A stretch of 64,000 nucleotides of DNA from Clostridiales bacterium (GCA_018364155.1 JAGZMM010000001.1:620001-684000), one strand, 5' to 3'; counted from the first letter of the stretch, positions 40,645-49,782 are shown. Program-made: numbers and translations. The notes: generated by a model not told the origin, from the sequence alone.

Positions 40645-41427
40645 ATGAAAAAATTTATGAGAGTCCTGGCGCTGGCATTGGTACTGGTTTTGTCGGTTTC
40701 CATGCTTGCGGCGTGCGACAGCGGCAAATCGAACGTCCTGAAGATTGGCACCAACGCGGAATTCCCGCCTTTTGAGTACATTGGCGACGACGGCAATCCG
40801 GACGGCTTCGACATCGCGCTGATGAAAGCAATCGGCGAACAGATGGGTGTGGAAATCCAGATTGAAAACATGGAATTCAAATCCCTGATCGGCGCCATTG
40901 AAAGCGGCAACATTCAGGGCATCATCGCCGCCATGACGGTGGACGACGAGCGCAAGAAGAGCGTGAATTTCTCCGACGGTTACTATGAGGCTCATCAGAT
41001 GGTTCTGGTGCGCAAGGACAGCGACATCACCAAGGCGGAAGACTTAAACGGCAAAAAAATCGCTGTGCAGGAAGGCACTACCGGCGACTTTGTGGCTTCC
41101 GGCGATCCCGACTGGGAATATATCCTGGGCACTTCTCTGCAGAACACGGAAGTTTCCCGCATGAAGAAGGGTCTGGACGCGGTCATTGAGCTCAAAAACG
41201 GCAGAGTGGACGCAGTCATCATCGACTCGAATCCTGCACAGGTGTTCGCCAAGGAGAACGCCGACGACATTAAGATTGTGGAAGGCATTCAGTCCGAAAC
41301 GGAGACCTACGCCATCGCCGTAACCAAGGAGGACGAGGATCTTCTCAACAAGATCAACGCGGCTCTCAAGACCCTCAAGGAAAACGGCAAGTACGACGAG
41401 ATTCTCAAGCAGTATATCGAGCAGTAA
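40645..41427 (+). CDS. Amino acid ABC transporter substrate-binding lipoprotein
   Basis: The 260-residue protein has a signal peptide with lipobox MLAAC and the periplasmic-binding-protein type 2 fold of polar amino acid binders: LKIGTNAEFPPFEYIG at the mature start, DGFDIALMKAIGEQM, GIIAAMTVDDERKKSVNFSDGYYEA and GKKIAVQEGTTGD. Ligand class (basic, Gln, or cystine-like) cannot be assigned safely. Start at ATG 40645 with GGGAGGG upstream. First gene of a three-gene operon with the permease and ATPase. Confidence 0.93.
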   Translation: MKKFMRVLALALVLVLSVSMLAACDSGKSNVLKIGTNAEFPPFEYIGDDGNPDGFDIALMKAIGEQMGVEIQIENMEFKSLIGAIESGNIQGIIAAMTVDDERKKSVNFSDGYYEAHQMVLVRKDSDITKAEDLNGKKIAVQEGTTGDFVASGDPDWEYILGTSLQNTEVSRMKKGLDAVIELKNGRVDAVIIDSNPAQVFAKENADDIKIVEGIQSETETYAIAVTKEDEDLLNKINAALKTLKENGKYDEILKQYIEQ

Positions 41428-41447
41428 TCGGTAATAAGAACGCTTTT

Positions 41448-41487
41448 GTGAGGATAGTGCCTCCATTCGCACTATCCTCACTTTTCT
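41448..41487 (+). terminator. Intra-operon attenuator after the binding-protein gene
   Basis: A perfect 13-bp stem (41448-41460 with 41469-41481) followed by TTTTCT lies between the binding-protein and permease genes. Partial termination here would give excess binding protein over the membrane parts, a usual arrangement in such operons. Confidence 0.82.
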
Positions 41488-41506
41488 ATGAACGGGGGAG
41501 GTTCCT

Positions 41507-42277
41507 ATGCCGGACGTTTCACTCATCACGATGAATATCTTTGATTCCATCGGCGCTTTTTTCCAGTCGCTGTACGATCAGTTCGTGTTTGTCTTCCTTG
41601 ACGGAAACCGGTACACGCTGATTGTGGACGGCTTGAAAAACACGCTGATTTTGTCGGTTTTCGCCGCGCTTATCGGCATTCTAGTAGGCCTGATCGTGGC
41701 GGTTATCCGTCTGCCCAGCAACAGCTTGAAAACCCACAACAAATTCGTGCGGTTTCTGCTGGCGATTCCCAACTGGCTGGCAAATGCTTACGTGAGCATC
41801 ATCAGAGGCACGCCTTTCGTGGTGCAGCTGCTGATTATGTACCAGATCATTTTCGGCAAGTCCGGGATGGACAAGATGATGGTTGCCATCATCGCCTTCG
41901 GCCTCAATTCCGGCGCATATGTAGCGGAAATCTTCCGTGCCGGTATCCAGTCCATTGACAAGGGCCAATCGGAAGCAGGCCGCTCCTTAGGCCTGACCAG
42001 CTTTATGACCATGCGCTACATCATTGTCCCTCAGGCGATTAAGAACGTGCTGCCGGCTTTGGGCAACGAATTCATCGTGCTCATTAAGGAAACGGCGGTG
42101 GTGGGCTACATCGCCCTGATGGATCTGACCAAAGCGGCCGACTTCATCATCAGCCGCACCTATACTGCGTACATGCCCCTTATCGGCGTGGCCATCATCT
42201 ACTTCATCATCATCAAGATCCTGACCAAGGGCCTGGGCGTTATGGAAAGGAGGCTGAGGGCAAGTGATAGTCGTTAA
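41507..42277 (+). CDS. Polar amino acid ABC transporter permease
   Basis: The 256-residue protein has about five transmembrane helices and the HisMQ-family signatures: SIIRGTPFVVQLLIMYQ in the middle, GLNSGAYVAEIFRAGIQSID, and the EAA loop GQSEAGRSLGLTSFMTMRYIIVPQA split over the cytoplasmic segment. GGGGGAGG precedes the ATG. Its 3' end overlaps the ATPase gene by 14 bases. Confidence 0.94.
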   Translation: MPDVSLITMNIFDSIGAFFQSLYDQFVFVFLDGNRYTLIVDGLKNTLILSVFAALIGILVGLIVAVIRLPSNSLKTHNKFVRFLLAIPNWLANAYVSIIRGTPFVVQLLIMYQIIFGKSGMDKMMVAIIAFGLNSGAYVAEIFRAGIQSIDKGQSEAGRSLGLTSFMTMRYIIVPQAIKNVLPALGNEFIVLIKETAVVGYIALMDLTKAADFIISRTYTAYMPLIGVAIIYFIIIKILTKGLGVMERRLRASDSR

Positions 42278-42986
42278 AGACCTGCACAAAGCCTTTGGAG
42301 ACCATCGGGTGCTCTGCGGCATCAACGAGGAAATCAAGAAGGGCGAAAAGGTCGTTGTGGTGGGGCCGTCCGGCTCCGGCAAATCCACCTTTCTGCGGTG
42401 CCTCAATCTTCTGGAAACGCCTACCTCGGGCGAAATCTGGTTTGAGGATACTTTGATTACCGATCCCAAGTGCAATGTCAATCAGATGCGCCAGAAGATG
42501 GGAATGGTGTTTCAGCATTTTAACCTCTTCCCTCATCTGACGGTGATGCAGAACATTACGCTGGCTCCGGTCAAGCTCAAGCTGCAAAGCGAGGAGCAGG
42601 CGAAGGAAAATGCCCTGCGTCTTTTAAAGCGGGTGGGCCTGTCGGAAAAGGCGGACTCTTACCCCAGTCAGATTTCCGGCGGCCAGAAGCAGCGTATCGC
42701 TATTGTCCGTTCTCTGGCGATGAACCCGGATGTGATGCTTTTCGACGAACCCACCTCCGCGTTGGATCCGGAGATGGTGGGCGAGGTTCTTCAGGTCATG
42801 AAAGAGCTGGCGGAGGAAGGAATGACCATGGTCGTGGTCACCCACGAAATGAACTTTGCTCGGGAAGTGGCGACCCGCGTGCTTTTCATGGATGAAGGCT
42901 TGATTTTGGAAGAGTCCGATCCTCAGGCGTTTTTCGGGAATCCCCAAAATCCCCGTTTGTGTGATTTCCTTTCCAAGGTTTTATAA
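42264..42986 (+). CDS. Polar amino acid ABC transporter ATP-binding protein
   Basis: The 240-residue ATPase of the GlnQ/HisP type shows Walker A GPSGSGKST near residue 35, Q-loop FQHFNLFPHLT, signature ISGGQKQR, Walker B VMLFDEPTSALDPE and the H-loop VVTHEM. GTG start with AAGGAGG upstream, overlapping the permease end. It completes the transporter with the two genes before it. Confidence 0.95.
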   Translation: MIVVKDLHKAFGDHRVLCGINEEIKKGEKVVVVGPSGSGKSTFLRCLNLLETPTSGEIWFEDTLITDPKCNVNQMRQKMGMVFQHFNLFPHLTVMQNITLAPVKLKLQSEEQAKENALRLLKRVGLSEKADSYPSQISGGQKQRIAIVRSLAMNPDVMLFDEPTSALDPEMVGEVLQVMKELAEEGMTMVVVTHEMNFAREVATRVLFMDEGLILEESDPQAFFGNPQNPRLCDFLSKVL

Positions 42987-42992
42987 GGATGG

Positions 42993-43025
42993 CAGGCATG
43001 CAGCCGGGCTGCATGCCTGTTTTTT
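42993..43025 (+). terminator. Terminator of the amino acid transporter operon
   Basis: A nearly uninterrupted 13-bp inverted repeat (42993-43005 with 43007-43019) followed by a T-tract. Confidence 0.9.
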
Positions 43026-43089
43026 CTTAGAAAAAAACAGGAAAAGGGTATCCTTAAATAGCAGCAGCCAATTTCTCTGGAATGTTGTG

Positions 43090-43127
43090 TTTTGCCAGTT
43101 GCAAAAACTATACTATTCTAGTATAAT
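43090..43127 (+). promoter_or_regulatory. pflB promoter with overlapping dyads
   Basis: TTGCAA (43099-43104), 17-base spacer, TATAAT (43122-43127). Two dyads overlap it: TTTTGC-N5-GCAAAA (43090-43106) over the -35 box and ATACTA-N3-TAGTAT (43110-43124) touching the -10 box; both sit where a repressor would act. Confidence 0.78.
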
Positions 43128-43156
43128 AAAATCAAAACAAAAGGAGGGAGCGCACC

Positions 43157-45370
43157 ATGAGCTTTAAAACCGGCACTTGGACCAACACCATCGACGTTCG
43201 CAATTTTATCAACAAGAACTACACTCCCTACGATGGAGACGATTCGTTCCTTACCCCTCCCACCGAACGCACCCGAAAGCTGTGGGATGAGGTTTCATCC
43301 CTGATGAAGAAGGAAACCGCGGCCGGCGGGGTACTTGATATCGACGCGTCCACCATTTCGGATATCGACGCCTATCAGCCTGGCTACATTGATAAGGAAC
43401 TGGAAACCATCGTAGGCTTACAGACCGACGCGCCTCTTAAGCGGGCCATTATGCCCTTCGGCGGCATCCGAATGGTACGCACGTCGCTGAAAAACTACGG
43501 TCGGGAGATGGACCCGGAGGTGGAGCGGGTTTTCAAATACCGCAAAACTCACAACGATGGCGTTTTCGACGTGTATACCGACGAGATGAAGCGCGCCCGG
43601 CACACCGGCATCATCACCGGCCTGCCCGACGCCTACGGTCGTGGCCGCATCATCGGCGACTACCGCCGAGTGGCCTTATACGGCGTGGACGCACTCATTG
43701 AGCAGAAGAAAAAGGCATTGCAGGACTATAGCTATGAAATCATGGACGAGGCTTCCATCCGCCATCGGGAGGAAATCTCCGACCAAATTAAGGCGCTGCA
43801 TGCGCTCAAAGCCATGGCCCAGTCATACGGGTTTGACATTTCCGCCCCGGCCAGGGACACGAAGGAAGCCATTCAGTGGCTCTATTTTGGGTATCTGGCG
43901 GCGGTAAAGGAGCAAAACGGCGCGGCCATGTCCTTAGGCCGGGTGTCCACTTTCTTGGACATTTACGCACAAAAGGATTTGCAGGAGGGCCGGTACACCG
44001 AGGAGGAAATTCAGGAATTTGTGGACCACTTCATTATGAAGCTTCGGATGGTCCGTTTCCTGCGCACTCCCAGCTACGACGAGCTCTTTTCCGGTGACCC
44101 CACTTGGGTTACCGAGTCCATCGGCGGCATGTCCACCGACGGACGGCATATGGTCACGAAAATGTCCTACCGCTTTTTGCACACCTTGGTAAACCTGGGT
44201 CCTGCTCCCGAGCCCAACATGACGGTGCTGTGGAGCCGACGCCTGCCACAAAACTTTAAAAACTTCTGCGCCCGCCTTTCCATCGAGACCTCCTCCATCC
44301 AGTACGAGAGCGACAGTCTGATGCGGCGCAAGTTCGGCGACGATTATGCCATCGCCTGCTGCGTGTCCGCTATGCGGGTGGGCAAGCAGATGCAGTTCTT
44401 CGGCGCCCGTGCGAACCTGGCCAAGGCCCTGCTTTACGCCATCAACGGCGGCCGGGACGAGAAAACCGGGGACCAGGTGGGGCCTGAGCTTTTGGCGGTA
44501 CGGGGCAAGTATCTGGACTACGACGACGTAATGAAAAAGTTCTCCGCCATTCTCGACTGGCTTTCCAAGCTTTATATGAACACGCTCAACGTCATCCACT
44601 ACATGCACGACAAGTACTGCTATGAGCGCATTCAGATGGCGCTGCACGACGAGGAAATTGTGCGCACCGAGGCCTGCGGCATTGCGGGGCTGTCGGTGGT
44701 GGCAGACAGCCTTTCCGCCATCAAGTATGCGAAGGTCCGCCCCATCCGGGACGACCGGGACCTGGTGGTGGATTTCGAGATCGAAGGGGATTATCCCAAG
44801 TTTGGCAACAACGACCCGCGGGTGGACGACATTGCAGTGGATGTAGTTAAGACCTTTATGCAAAAGCTGCGCAAACAGCGCACCTACCGGGGCGCCATCG
44901 CCACCCAGTCGGTGCTGACCATTACTTCCAACGTGGTATACGGCAAGAAGACCGGTTCCACGCCGGACGGACGCAAGCTGGGCGAACCCTTCGCCCCGGG
45001 CGCCAATCCCATGCATGGGCGGGATGAGAACGGCTGCGTGGCCTCTATGATGTCGGTGGCAAAGCTGCCGTACGACTACAGTGAGGACGGTATTTCCTAC
45101 ACCTTCTCCATTGTGCCGGGGGCTCTGGGCCGGGAAGAGGAGGACAAGGTCAAAAACCTGGCCTCTCTGCTGGACGGGTATTTTGCCGAGGGTGGCCATC
45201 ACATCAACGTCAACGTTTTAAACCGGGATGTGCTCTTAGACGCCATGGATCATCCGGAGAAATATCCCCAGCTGACCATCCGGGTTTCCGGCTACGCGGT
45301 CAACTTCATCAAGCTCACCAGAGAGCAGCAGATGGACGTGATCAACCGCACCTTTCATACTCGGTTCTAG
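43157..45370 (+). CDS. pflB: Pyruvate formate-lyase (formate C-acetyltransferase)
   Basis: Glycyl-radical enzyme that converts pyruvate and CoA to acetyl-CoA and formate under anaerobic conditions. The 737-residue protein has the catalytic Cys-Cys pair in AIACCVSAM near residue 415 and the glycyl-radical motif RVSGYAVNF about 26 residues from the C terminus. The DSLSAIKYAKV and TPDGRKLGEPFAPGANPMHGRD stretches are PflB-typical and exclude the glycerol dehydratase-like relatives. AAAGGAGGGAG precedes the ATG. The activase gene pflA follows. Confidence 0.97.
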   Translation: MSFKTGTWTNTIDVRNFINKNYTPYDGDDSFLTPPTERTRKLWDEVSSLMKKETAAGGVLDIDASTISDIDAYQPGYIDKELETIVGLQTDAPLKRAIMPFGGIRMVRTSLKNYGREMDPEVERVFKYRKTHNDGVFDVYTDEMKRARHTGIITGLPDAYGRGRIIGDYRRVALYGVDALIEQKKKALQDYSYEIMDEASIRHREEISDQIKALHALKAMAQSYGFDISAPARDTKEAIQWLYFGYLAAVKEQNGAAMSLGRVSTFLDIYAQKDLQEGRYTEEEIQEFVDHFIMKLRMVRFLRTPSYDELFSGDPTWVTESIGGMSTDGRHMVTKMSYRFLHTLVNLGPAPEPNMTVLWSRRLPQNFKNFCARLSIETSSIQYESDSLMRRKFGDDYAIACCVSAMRVGKQMQFFGARANLAKALLYAINGGRDEKTGDQVGPELLAVRGKYLDYDDVMKKFSAILDWLSKLYMNTLNVIHYMHDKYCYERIQMALHDEEIVRTEACGIAGLSVVADSLSAIKYAKVRPIRDDRDLVVDFEIEGDYPKFGNNDPRVDDIAVDVVKTFMQKLRKQRTYRGAIATQSVLTITSNVVYGKKTGSTPDGRKLGEPFAPGANPMHGRDENGCVASMMSVAKLPYDYSEDGISYTFSIVPGALGREEEDKVKNLASLLDGYFAEGGHHINVNVLNRDVLLDAMDHPEKYPQLTIRVSGYAVNFIKLTREQQMDVINRTFHTRF

Positions 45371-45431
45371 TCAAACGATGCCAGCGGCGCGGGGAAATCC
45401 GCGCCGCCTTGTCTTAACAGGAGGTGTCCTT

Positions 45432-46160
45432 ATGTCCGCGATTACCGGCCGCATCCATTCGGTGGAAACCTTCGGCGCGCTGGACGGGCCCGGCATCCGG
45501 TATGTGCTGTTTTTGCAGGGCTGCCCGCTGCAATGTTTATACTGCCACAACCCGGACTCCTGGAGCGTCAGGGACGGCCAGGTACGCACGGTGGACGAGG
45601 TATTTGCCGACATTCTGCGTTACCGCAGCTTTTTAAGCGGCGGAGTCACTCTGTCGGGCGGGGAACCGCTTTTGCAGGCGGACTTCTGCGCCGCTCTTTT
45701 CTCCATGTGCCAAAAGGAGGGCATCCACACAGCGCTAGACACGGCGGGTTCCATCCCCCTTGTGGCCTGTCAGAAAGCGGTGGACCGGGCGGATCTGGTG
45801 CTTTTGGACCTGAAGGCTATGGACCCCGGGGACTGTAAGCGCCTGACCGGGCGGGACAACCGCAACGCCATCTCTCTGCTTGATTACCGGGAAGCGGGAA
45901 ACGCACCGGTGTGGATTCGCCATGTGCTGGTACCGGGCATCACTCTCAAGGAAGAAAAGCTGCGGGCGATGGCGGCGTTTCTCAAAGGCTATACCTGCAT
46001 CGAGCGGGTCGAGCTGCTGCCTTTTCATAAGATGGGCGAATATAAGTGGGAGCAGCTTCATCGGCCTTACACGTTGACAAATACGCCTGAGCCTATGGCC
46101 GACGAGGTCGCAAAGGCAAAGTCCATTTTCCGGGACGCCGGGCTGCCGGTGCTGTCTTAA
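45432..46160 (+). CDS. pflA: Pyruvate formate-lyase activating enzyme
   Basis: Radical SAM enzyme that installs the glycyl radical on PflB. The 242-residue protein has the radical SAM cysteine motif CPLQCLYC (CX3CX2C) near residue 35, the TLSGGEPLLQ motif near 72, and the PFHKMGEYKW motif near the C terminus. ATG at 45432 follows AGGAGGTG; an upstream in-frame start at 45378 lacks a site. It lies 61 bases after pflB and shares its transcript. Confidence 0.95.
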   Translation: MSAITGRIHSVETFGALDGPGIRYVLFLQGCPLQCLYCHNPDSWSVRDGQVRTVDEVFADILRYRSFLSGGVTLSGGEPLLQADFCAALFSMCQKEGIHTALDTAGSIPLVACQKAVDRADLVLLDLKAMDPGDCKRLTGRDNRNAISLLDYREAGNAPVWIRHVLVPGITLKEEKLRAMAAFLKGYTCIERVELLPFHKMGEYKWEQLHRPYTLTNTPEPMADEVAKAKSIFRDAGLPVLS

Positions 46161-46209
46161 TCGAAGCGGGACATTTTGGGCAGCTCTTTCAGCGCAATCG
46201 AAAGGCACC

Positions 46210-46252
46210 AAAGCGGCCAGGACGGTGACTTTGACGTCCTGGCCGCTTTTTG
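46210..46252 (+). terminator. pflBA terminator
   Basis: A 14-bp GC-rich stem (46211-46224 with 46235-46248) followed by a T-tract. Confidence 0.92.
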
Positions 46253-46349
46253 TGTTTTGAGAGAAGCCTTCTCCCTTAGATCAAAGACTTTTTTCTTCTG
46301 TGGGCATGGACTGTCCAGGTTTGCGGCACAACAAAAACAGATTCGAAGT

Positions 46350-46396
46350 AAAACGCGCTGGGCAGCGAAGAAATTCTTCGCTGCCCAGCGCGTTTT
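46350..46396. terminator. Terminator downstream of the SseB-like gene
   Basis: A perfect inverted repeat of more than 20 bp (46350-46372 with 46374-46396, tip unpaired) with AAAA/TTTT ends, convergent between pflA and the SseB-like gene. Confidence 0.88.
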
Positions 46397-46425
46397 CACG
46401 GTCACAAAAGCAGGTGCCTCTTCTC

Positions 46426-47226
46426 TTAAAAGAGGCCAAATCGCTTTTTCGTATAAAACGGAGTCACCTTCCGGGCCGCATCCCGTCCAAAATTTTCGGA
46501 ATAGGGCACCAAGTCCAGAATCTTTTCTTTAAGATGAGGCGCAGCCGCCTCCGCAATGCCTTCAAACAGGTCCTTGCGCGCAACCCCCTCAAAATCCACA
46601 ATCATCAGGTAGCTCTCTTCCCCATCCTTCACCATCTGCTGCAAATAGGCTTTCTGCACCCCTTTCTGGGATTTCAGATACTCCTTGACCGCATCCACCA
46701 GTTCCTTGGGGTATTCCTTAGGTTCCCCCAGCAGCACCTTGGTGTCCTTCGTGACCATATGAGGTATCGCCTTTCCGTTGAGCTTTGCAAGCTGCGGACG
46801 AAGAACCTGAATGTTCTCTTCAAAGGGATTGATGGCAATGCCGGCAGCGCCTTTTTCAGAGGACAAGATCATGGTGCAGTAATCCTCCAAGGTCAGAATC
46901 ATGGATTTAGGGACCTTTTCGCCCGGCCATTTTCCCTTTTGCAAGGCTTCCTCATCGGTAAAGGCGGGGAAAAAGGCCACCTTATCCGGGGTATGGATCA
47001 AAAGAAAACGGATGCGCACATCATCCTTTACCGGCACGCTTTCGCCGCCGGCTTCCTGACCATTGGCCGAAACCGGTTCCATCTCCACCGGGGCGAGCAG
47101 CTTCGCCTGCTTGAGCGCTTCCAGAAAGACCTGCTCCTCCAGCGCGCCGGCGGACTGTTTGAGCGTGCGCATGGTACTGCGCAGCTTTGGATTGTGGATG
47201 GGTTCGTTTTCATTGAATACTTTCAT
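46426..47226 (-). CDS. SseB-family protein
   Basis: The 266-residue protein shows the two-part SseB layout: an N-terminal SseB domain (VRIRFLLIHTPDKVAFFPAFTDEEAL, split over residues 68-95, then AAGIAINPFEENI) and a C-terminal SseB_C domain (LGEPKEYPKELVDAVKEYL and KAYLQQMVKDGEESYLMIVD in separate strands, ending with VTPFYTKKRFGLF). SseB was named for serine sensitivity in enteric bacteria; the molecular role is unclear. Start at 47226 with AAAGGGAAAAG upstream. Monocistronic. Confidence 0.82.
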   Translation of the reverse strand: MKVFNENEPIHNPKLRSTMRTLKQSAGALEEQVFLEALKQAKLLAPVEMEPVSANGQEAGGESVPVKDDVRIRFLLIHTPDKVAFFPAFTDEEALQKGKWPGEKVPKSMILTLEDYCTMILSSEKGAAGIAINPFEENIQVLRPQLAKLNGKAIPHMVTKDTKVLLGEPKEYPKELVDAVKEYLKSQKGVQKAYLQQMVKDGEESYLMIVDFEGVARKDLFEGIAEAAAPHLKEKILDLVPYSENFGRDAARKVTPFYTKKRFGLF

Positions 47227-47453
47227 GGTTCTTTTCCCTTTCTTTTGGCTTTCACTTGCGGTCATTGCATTGGTTTGATTTGTATTTTTAGAAACGGCGT
47301 ATCTTTGAGGCCGAACCTTAATCTATAGGCCCACCGCCGCAGATCATGCTTATAAAAGCGATTATACCATATCTTTTGCATTTCTTCCACATTTTCTTGC
47401 CGTTTCCTTTCCTCAGATGTACAAAAAGCCGGAAGGCACTTTGTTCCAAAGCA

Positions 47454-47482
47454 TTGTAATGAGCCTCCCTATATGGTACAGT
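47454..47482 (+). promoter_or_regulatory. Promoter of the small membrane protein gene
   Basis: TTGTAA (47454-47459), 17-base spacer, TACAGT (47477-47482), 34 bases before the start codon. Confidence 0.6.
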
Positions 47483-47516
47483 AAAAGCAAAGAACGGTTG
47501 GGAGGTGCCGCCTGTG

Positions 47517-47873
47517 ATGAAAAGGGATGTTCTGCTCACAATTTTCCTTTCCCTCATGGTTTACAACGCCATTCCTCTGACCAATCTTCTCTTCCCCGCC
47601 TCCATTCTCTACACCTTTTTGACCGACTTATGGATTGTAAACGCTGTTTTTTCCCTGGTTTGCCCGATGTTCTTCTGCCGAAAATATGGCTTCCAATTTT
47701 GGATTTCCCTTGTGATTTGCTCTATGTTTCTTGTGACCATGTTTCTCTTTTATAACACCTCGGCTTTTCTCTTCTTCGTCATCTATCTGATCCTGTCGCT
47801 CATCGGCTGCGGCATTGGAACTGCGCTTTACCGACTGAAACGGCGCAAACAAGCAAAAACCACGGACGACTGA
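47517..47873 (+). CDS. Small four-helix membrane protein of unknown function
   Basis: The 118-residue protein consists of four predicted transmembrane helices with a short basic C terminus (LKRRKQAKTTDD). Start chosen at ATG 47517, preceded by GGGAGGTG; the frame opens slightly earlier. No family recognised. Convergent with pfkA; they share a bidirectional terminator. Confidence 0.65.
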   Translation: MKRDVLLTIFLSLMVYNAIPLTNLLFPASILYTFLTDLWIVNAVFSLVCPMFFCRKYGFQFWISLVICSMFLVTMFLFYNTSAFLFFVIYLILSLIGCGIGTALYRLKRRKQAKTTDD

Positions 47874-47911
47874 ATGTCAAAAATTCCTTCGTTTTTTCTC
47901 GCCGTCCATAC

Positions 47912-47957
47912 AAAAAACGCCTGTCAGGAACCAAATTCCCGACAGGCGGTCTTTTTT
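47912..47957. terminator. Bidirectional terminator between the membrane protein gene and pfkA
   Basis: CGCCTGTC (47918-47925) pairs with GACAGGCG (47941-47948), extended inward by GGAA/TTCC. An A-run lies left and a T-run right, so it works in both directions. Confidence 0.88.
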
Positions 47958-47969
47958 ATAGAAATTCGT

Positions 47970-49046
47970 TCAATCGCCAAAGGCGATGCCCATACAGCGG
48001 GCAAACTCCACCATCTGATGGTCCTTTGGCACCAGCTTGGTTTTGCCGGCCACCTCAGACAAGGGGTTCTGGGTCACAATGCTGCCAATCTGCGCCACCG
48101 CCATGCCGTACCGTTCCTCTTTGATGAGCTTGGCGGCCTGTACACCGAAGCGGGTCGCCAATACCCGGTCATAAGGCGACGGGGAACCGCCCCGCTGAAA
48201 ATGGCCCGGCACGACCACACGGCTTTCCAGGCCGGTGGCCTGCTGAAGCTGGTCGGCAATCCGGTAGGAAACCGACATATACGGTTCGCTTGCCCGGAAA
48301 GCAGCCCGTTCCTTTCCTTTCATGGACGCTTCCTGCAAATTCATCGCGCCTTCCGCCACCGCGATAATGGAAAATTTACGCTTTTTTACCCGGATGCGCT
48401 CTTCCACCGCGTGAACCAGCGCGTCCATGGAATAGGGAATCTCCGGGATAAGCACCACGTCCGCCCCGCCGGCCACCCCTGCATAAAGGGTAAGCCAACC
48501 GGCCTTATTGCCCATCAGCTCAATGACCATAACTCGACCGTGGCTGTTAGCGGTGGTGTGGATGCGGTCGACCACTTCGGTGGCGATGTCCACCGCTGTG
48601 TGGAACCCGAACGTCACGTCGGTTCCCCAAATATCATTGTCAATGGTCTTAGGCAGACCGATGACGTTAAGGCCCTCTTCCGAAAGGAGATTGGCGGTTT
48701 TGTGGGTGCCGTTGCCGCCCAGAGTCACTAGGCAGTCCAGCTTCATCTTGCGGTAGTTTTGCTTCATGGCCGCAACTTTGTCCACATTGTCCTCTTCGAT
48801 CTTACGCATATTGCGGTACGGCTGACGGGAAGTTCCCAGGATGGTGCCGCCCAGGGTGAGAATGCCGTCGAAATCCTCCCGGCGCATCTCCTTATAGTTG
48901 CCTTCAATGAGTCCCTTATACCCGTCGGCGATACCCACAAATTCCACGTCGAACAGGTTGTATGCCGAATGAACCACGCCGCGGATGGCGGCATTGAGGC
49001 CTGGACAGTCGCCGCCGCTGGTCAAAATTCCCACACGTCTTTTCAT
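47970..49046 (-). CDS. pfkA: 6-phosphofructokinase
   Basis: Phosphorylates fructose-6-phosphate to fructose-1,6-bisphosphate. The 358-residue protein has the N-terminal TSGGDCPGLNA, the catalytic PKTIDNDIWGTD motif near residue 132 and GHFQRGGSPSPYDR near 280. At the phosphoryl-donor site it has GGNGT (110-114): Gly113 corresponds to the ATP-type Gly104 of E. coli, but Asn112 replaces the usual Asp103, and Lys133 corresponds to position 124, where PPi-dependent enzymes have Lys and classical ATP enzymes Gly. It belongs to the mixed group III type. Clustered with a histidine phosphatase gene 33 bases upstream. Confidence 0.93.
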   Translation of the reverse strand: MKRRVGILTSGGDCPGLNAAIRGVVHSAYNLFDVEFVGIADGYKGLIEGNYKEMRREDFDGILTLGGTILGTSRQPYRNMRKIEEDNVDKVAAMKQNYRKMKLDCLVTLGGNGTHKTANLLSEEGLNVIGLPKTIDNDIWGTDVTFGFHTAVDIATEVVDRIHTTANSHGRVMVIELMGNKAGWLTLYAGVAGGADVVLIPEIPYSMDALVHAVEERIRVKKRKFSIIAVAEGAMNLQEASMKGKERAAFRASEPYMSVSYRIADQLQQATGLESRVVVPGHFQRGGSPSPYDRVLATRFGVQAAKLIKEERYGMAVAQIGSIVTQNPLSEVAGKTKLVPKDHQMVEFARCMGIAFGD

Positions 49047-49079
49047 TGCAATCCCCTTTTCCGAAACGTCCCTGTTTTT

Positions 49080-49694
49080 TTACCGCAGATGCGCGGTGCT
49101 GTTATGCCGGTAAAGGACCGGCGTTCCTTCCTTGGAAAGCCGCAGGTCGGTGATCCCGCCCCGGTTGATCCGAAAATCCACCTGGGCAAAGGTCTCTACC
49201 GGCAGCCCCAGCCACCAGCAAATGGCGGCGTTGATGGCGTCGGCATGGGTGACCACCAACACCGTTCCCTCCACCAACTTGTCGATGCGGTGCAGGTAAC
49301 CAGTGATGCGGTGAAAGAGCATCCGCCGGCTTTCCGCTCCCGGGTATACAATCCAGTCAAGTGGGTCGCCCTTGCAGGGCAGCTCCAAAAGCCGGGCCTC
49401 CTGTGGCAGCATTTCCGCCGCCTGGCCGTTGCTCTGCTCACGCAGCATATGGGTGATGATGGGCTTGCAGCCCAGCTTCTGCCCGATAATCTGGGCCGTC
49501 TGGGAAGCACGCAGCAAGTCGCTGCTGAAAAACTCGAAGGTATGGTCGCCCAGCATCAATGCAAGCGCTTGGGAAACCAGGTTCGCCTGCCGTCTCCCCT
49601 TGCGGGACAGCGGCATATTCGACCAGCCTGCCGTAATCTCCATGCCCGCCGGATGCTCCATCTTTCCATGCCGGACCAATACCAACCGTTTCAT
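49080..49694 (-). CDS. Histidine phosphatase family protein (phosphoglycerate mutase-like)
   Basis: The 204-residue protein has the RHG phosphohistidine motif in LVLVRHGKMEHP at the N terminus, PLSRKGRRQANLVSQAL, the SDLLRASQTAQI motif and the second catalytic His in VVTHADAINAAI. Substrate unknown; alpha-ribazole phosphatase and PhoE-type enzymes share these motifs. Start at 49694 has AGGAGGCGG upstream. Upstream partner of pfkA in the same transcript. Confidence 0.87.
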   Translation of the reverse strand: MKRLVLVRHGKMEHPAGMEITAGWSNMPLSRKGRRQANLVSQALALMLGDHTFEFFSSDLLRASQTAQIIGQKLGCKPIITHMLREQSNGQAAEMLPQEARLLELPCKGDPLDWIVYPGAESRRMLFHRITGYLHRIDKLVEGTVLVVTHADAINAAICWWLGLPVETFAQVDFRINRGGITDLRLSKEGTPVLYRHNSTAHLR

Positions 49695-49782
49695 ATTGCC
49701 GCCTCCTGTCGTTTTTGCGTGAATGGGTGGCAAAGGAGCACACCAACCAGTATGTTCCGTTTCGCCTGGGTCTAATCGCCGG

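Noticed and set aside
43934..45202. 422-codon open frame on the minus strand
   Set aside because: Antisense to pflB; composition is typical of a shadow frame.
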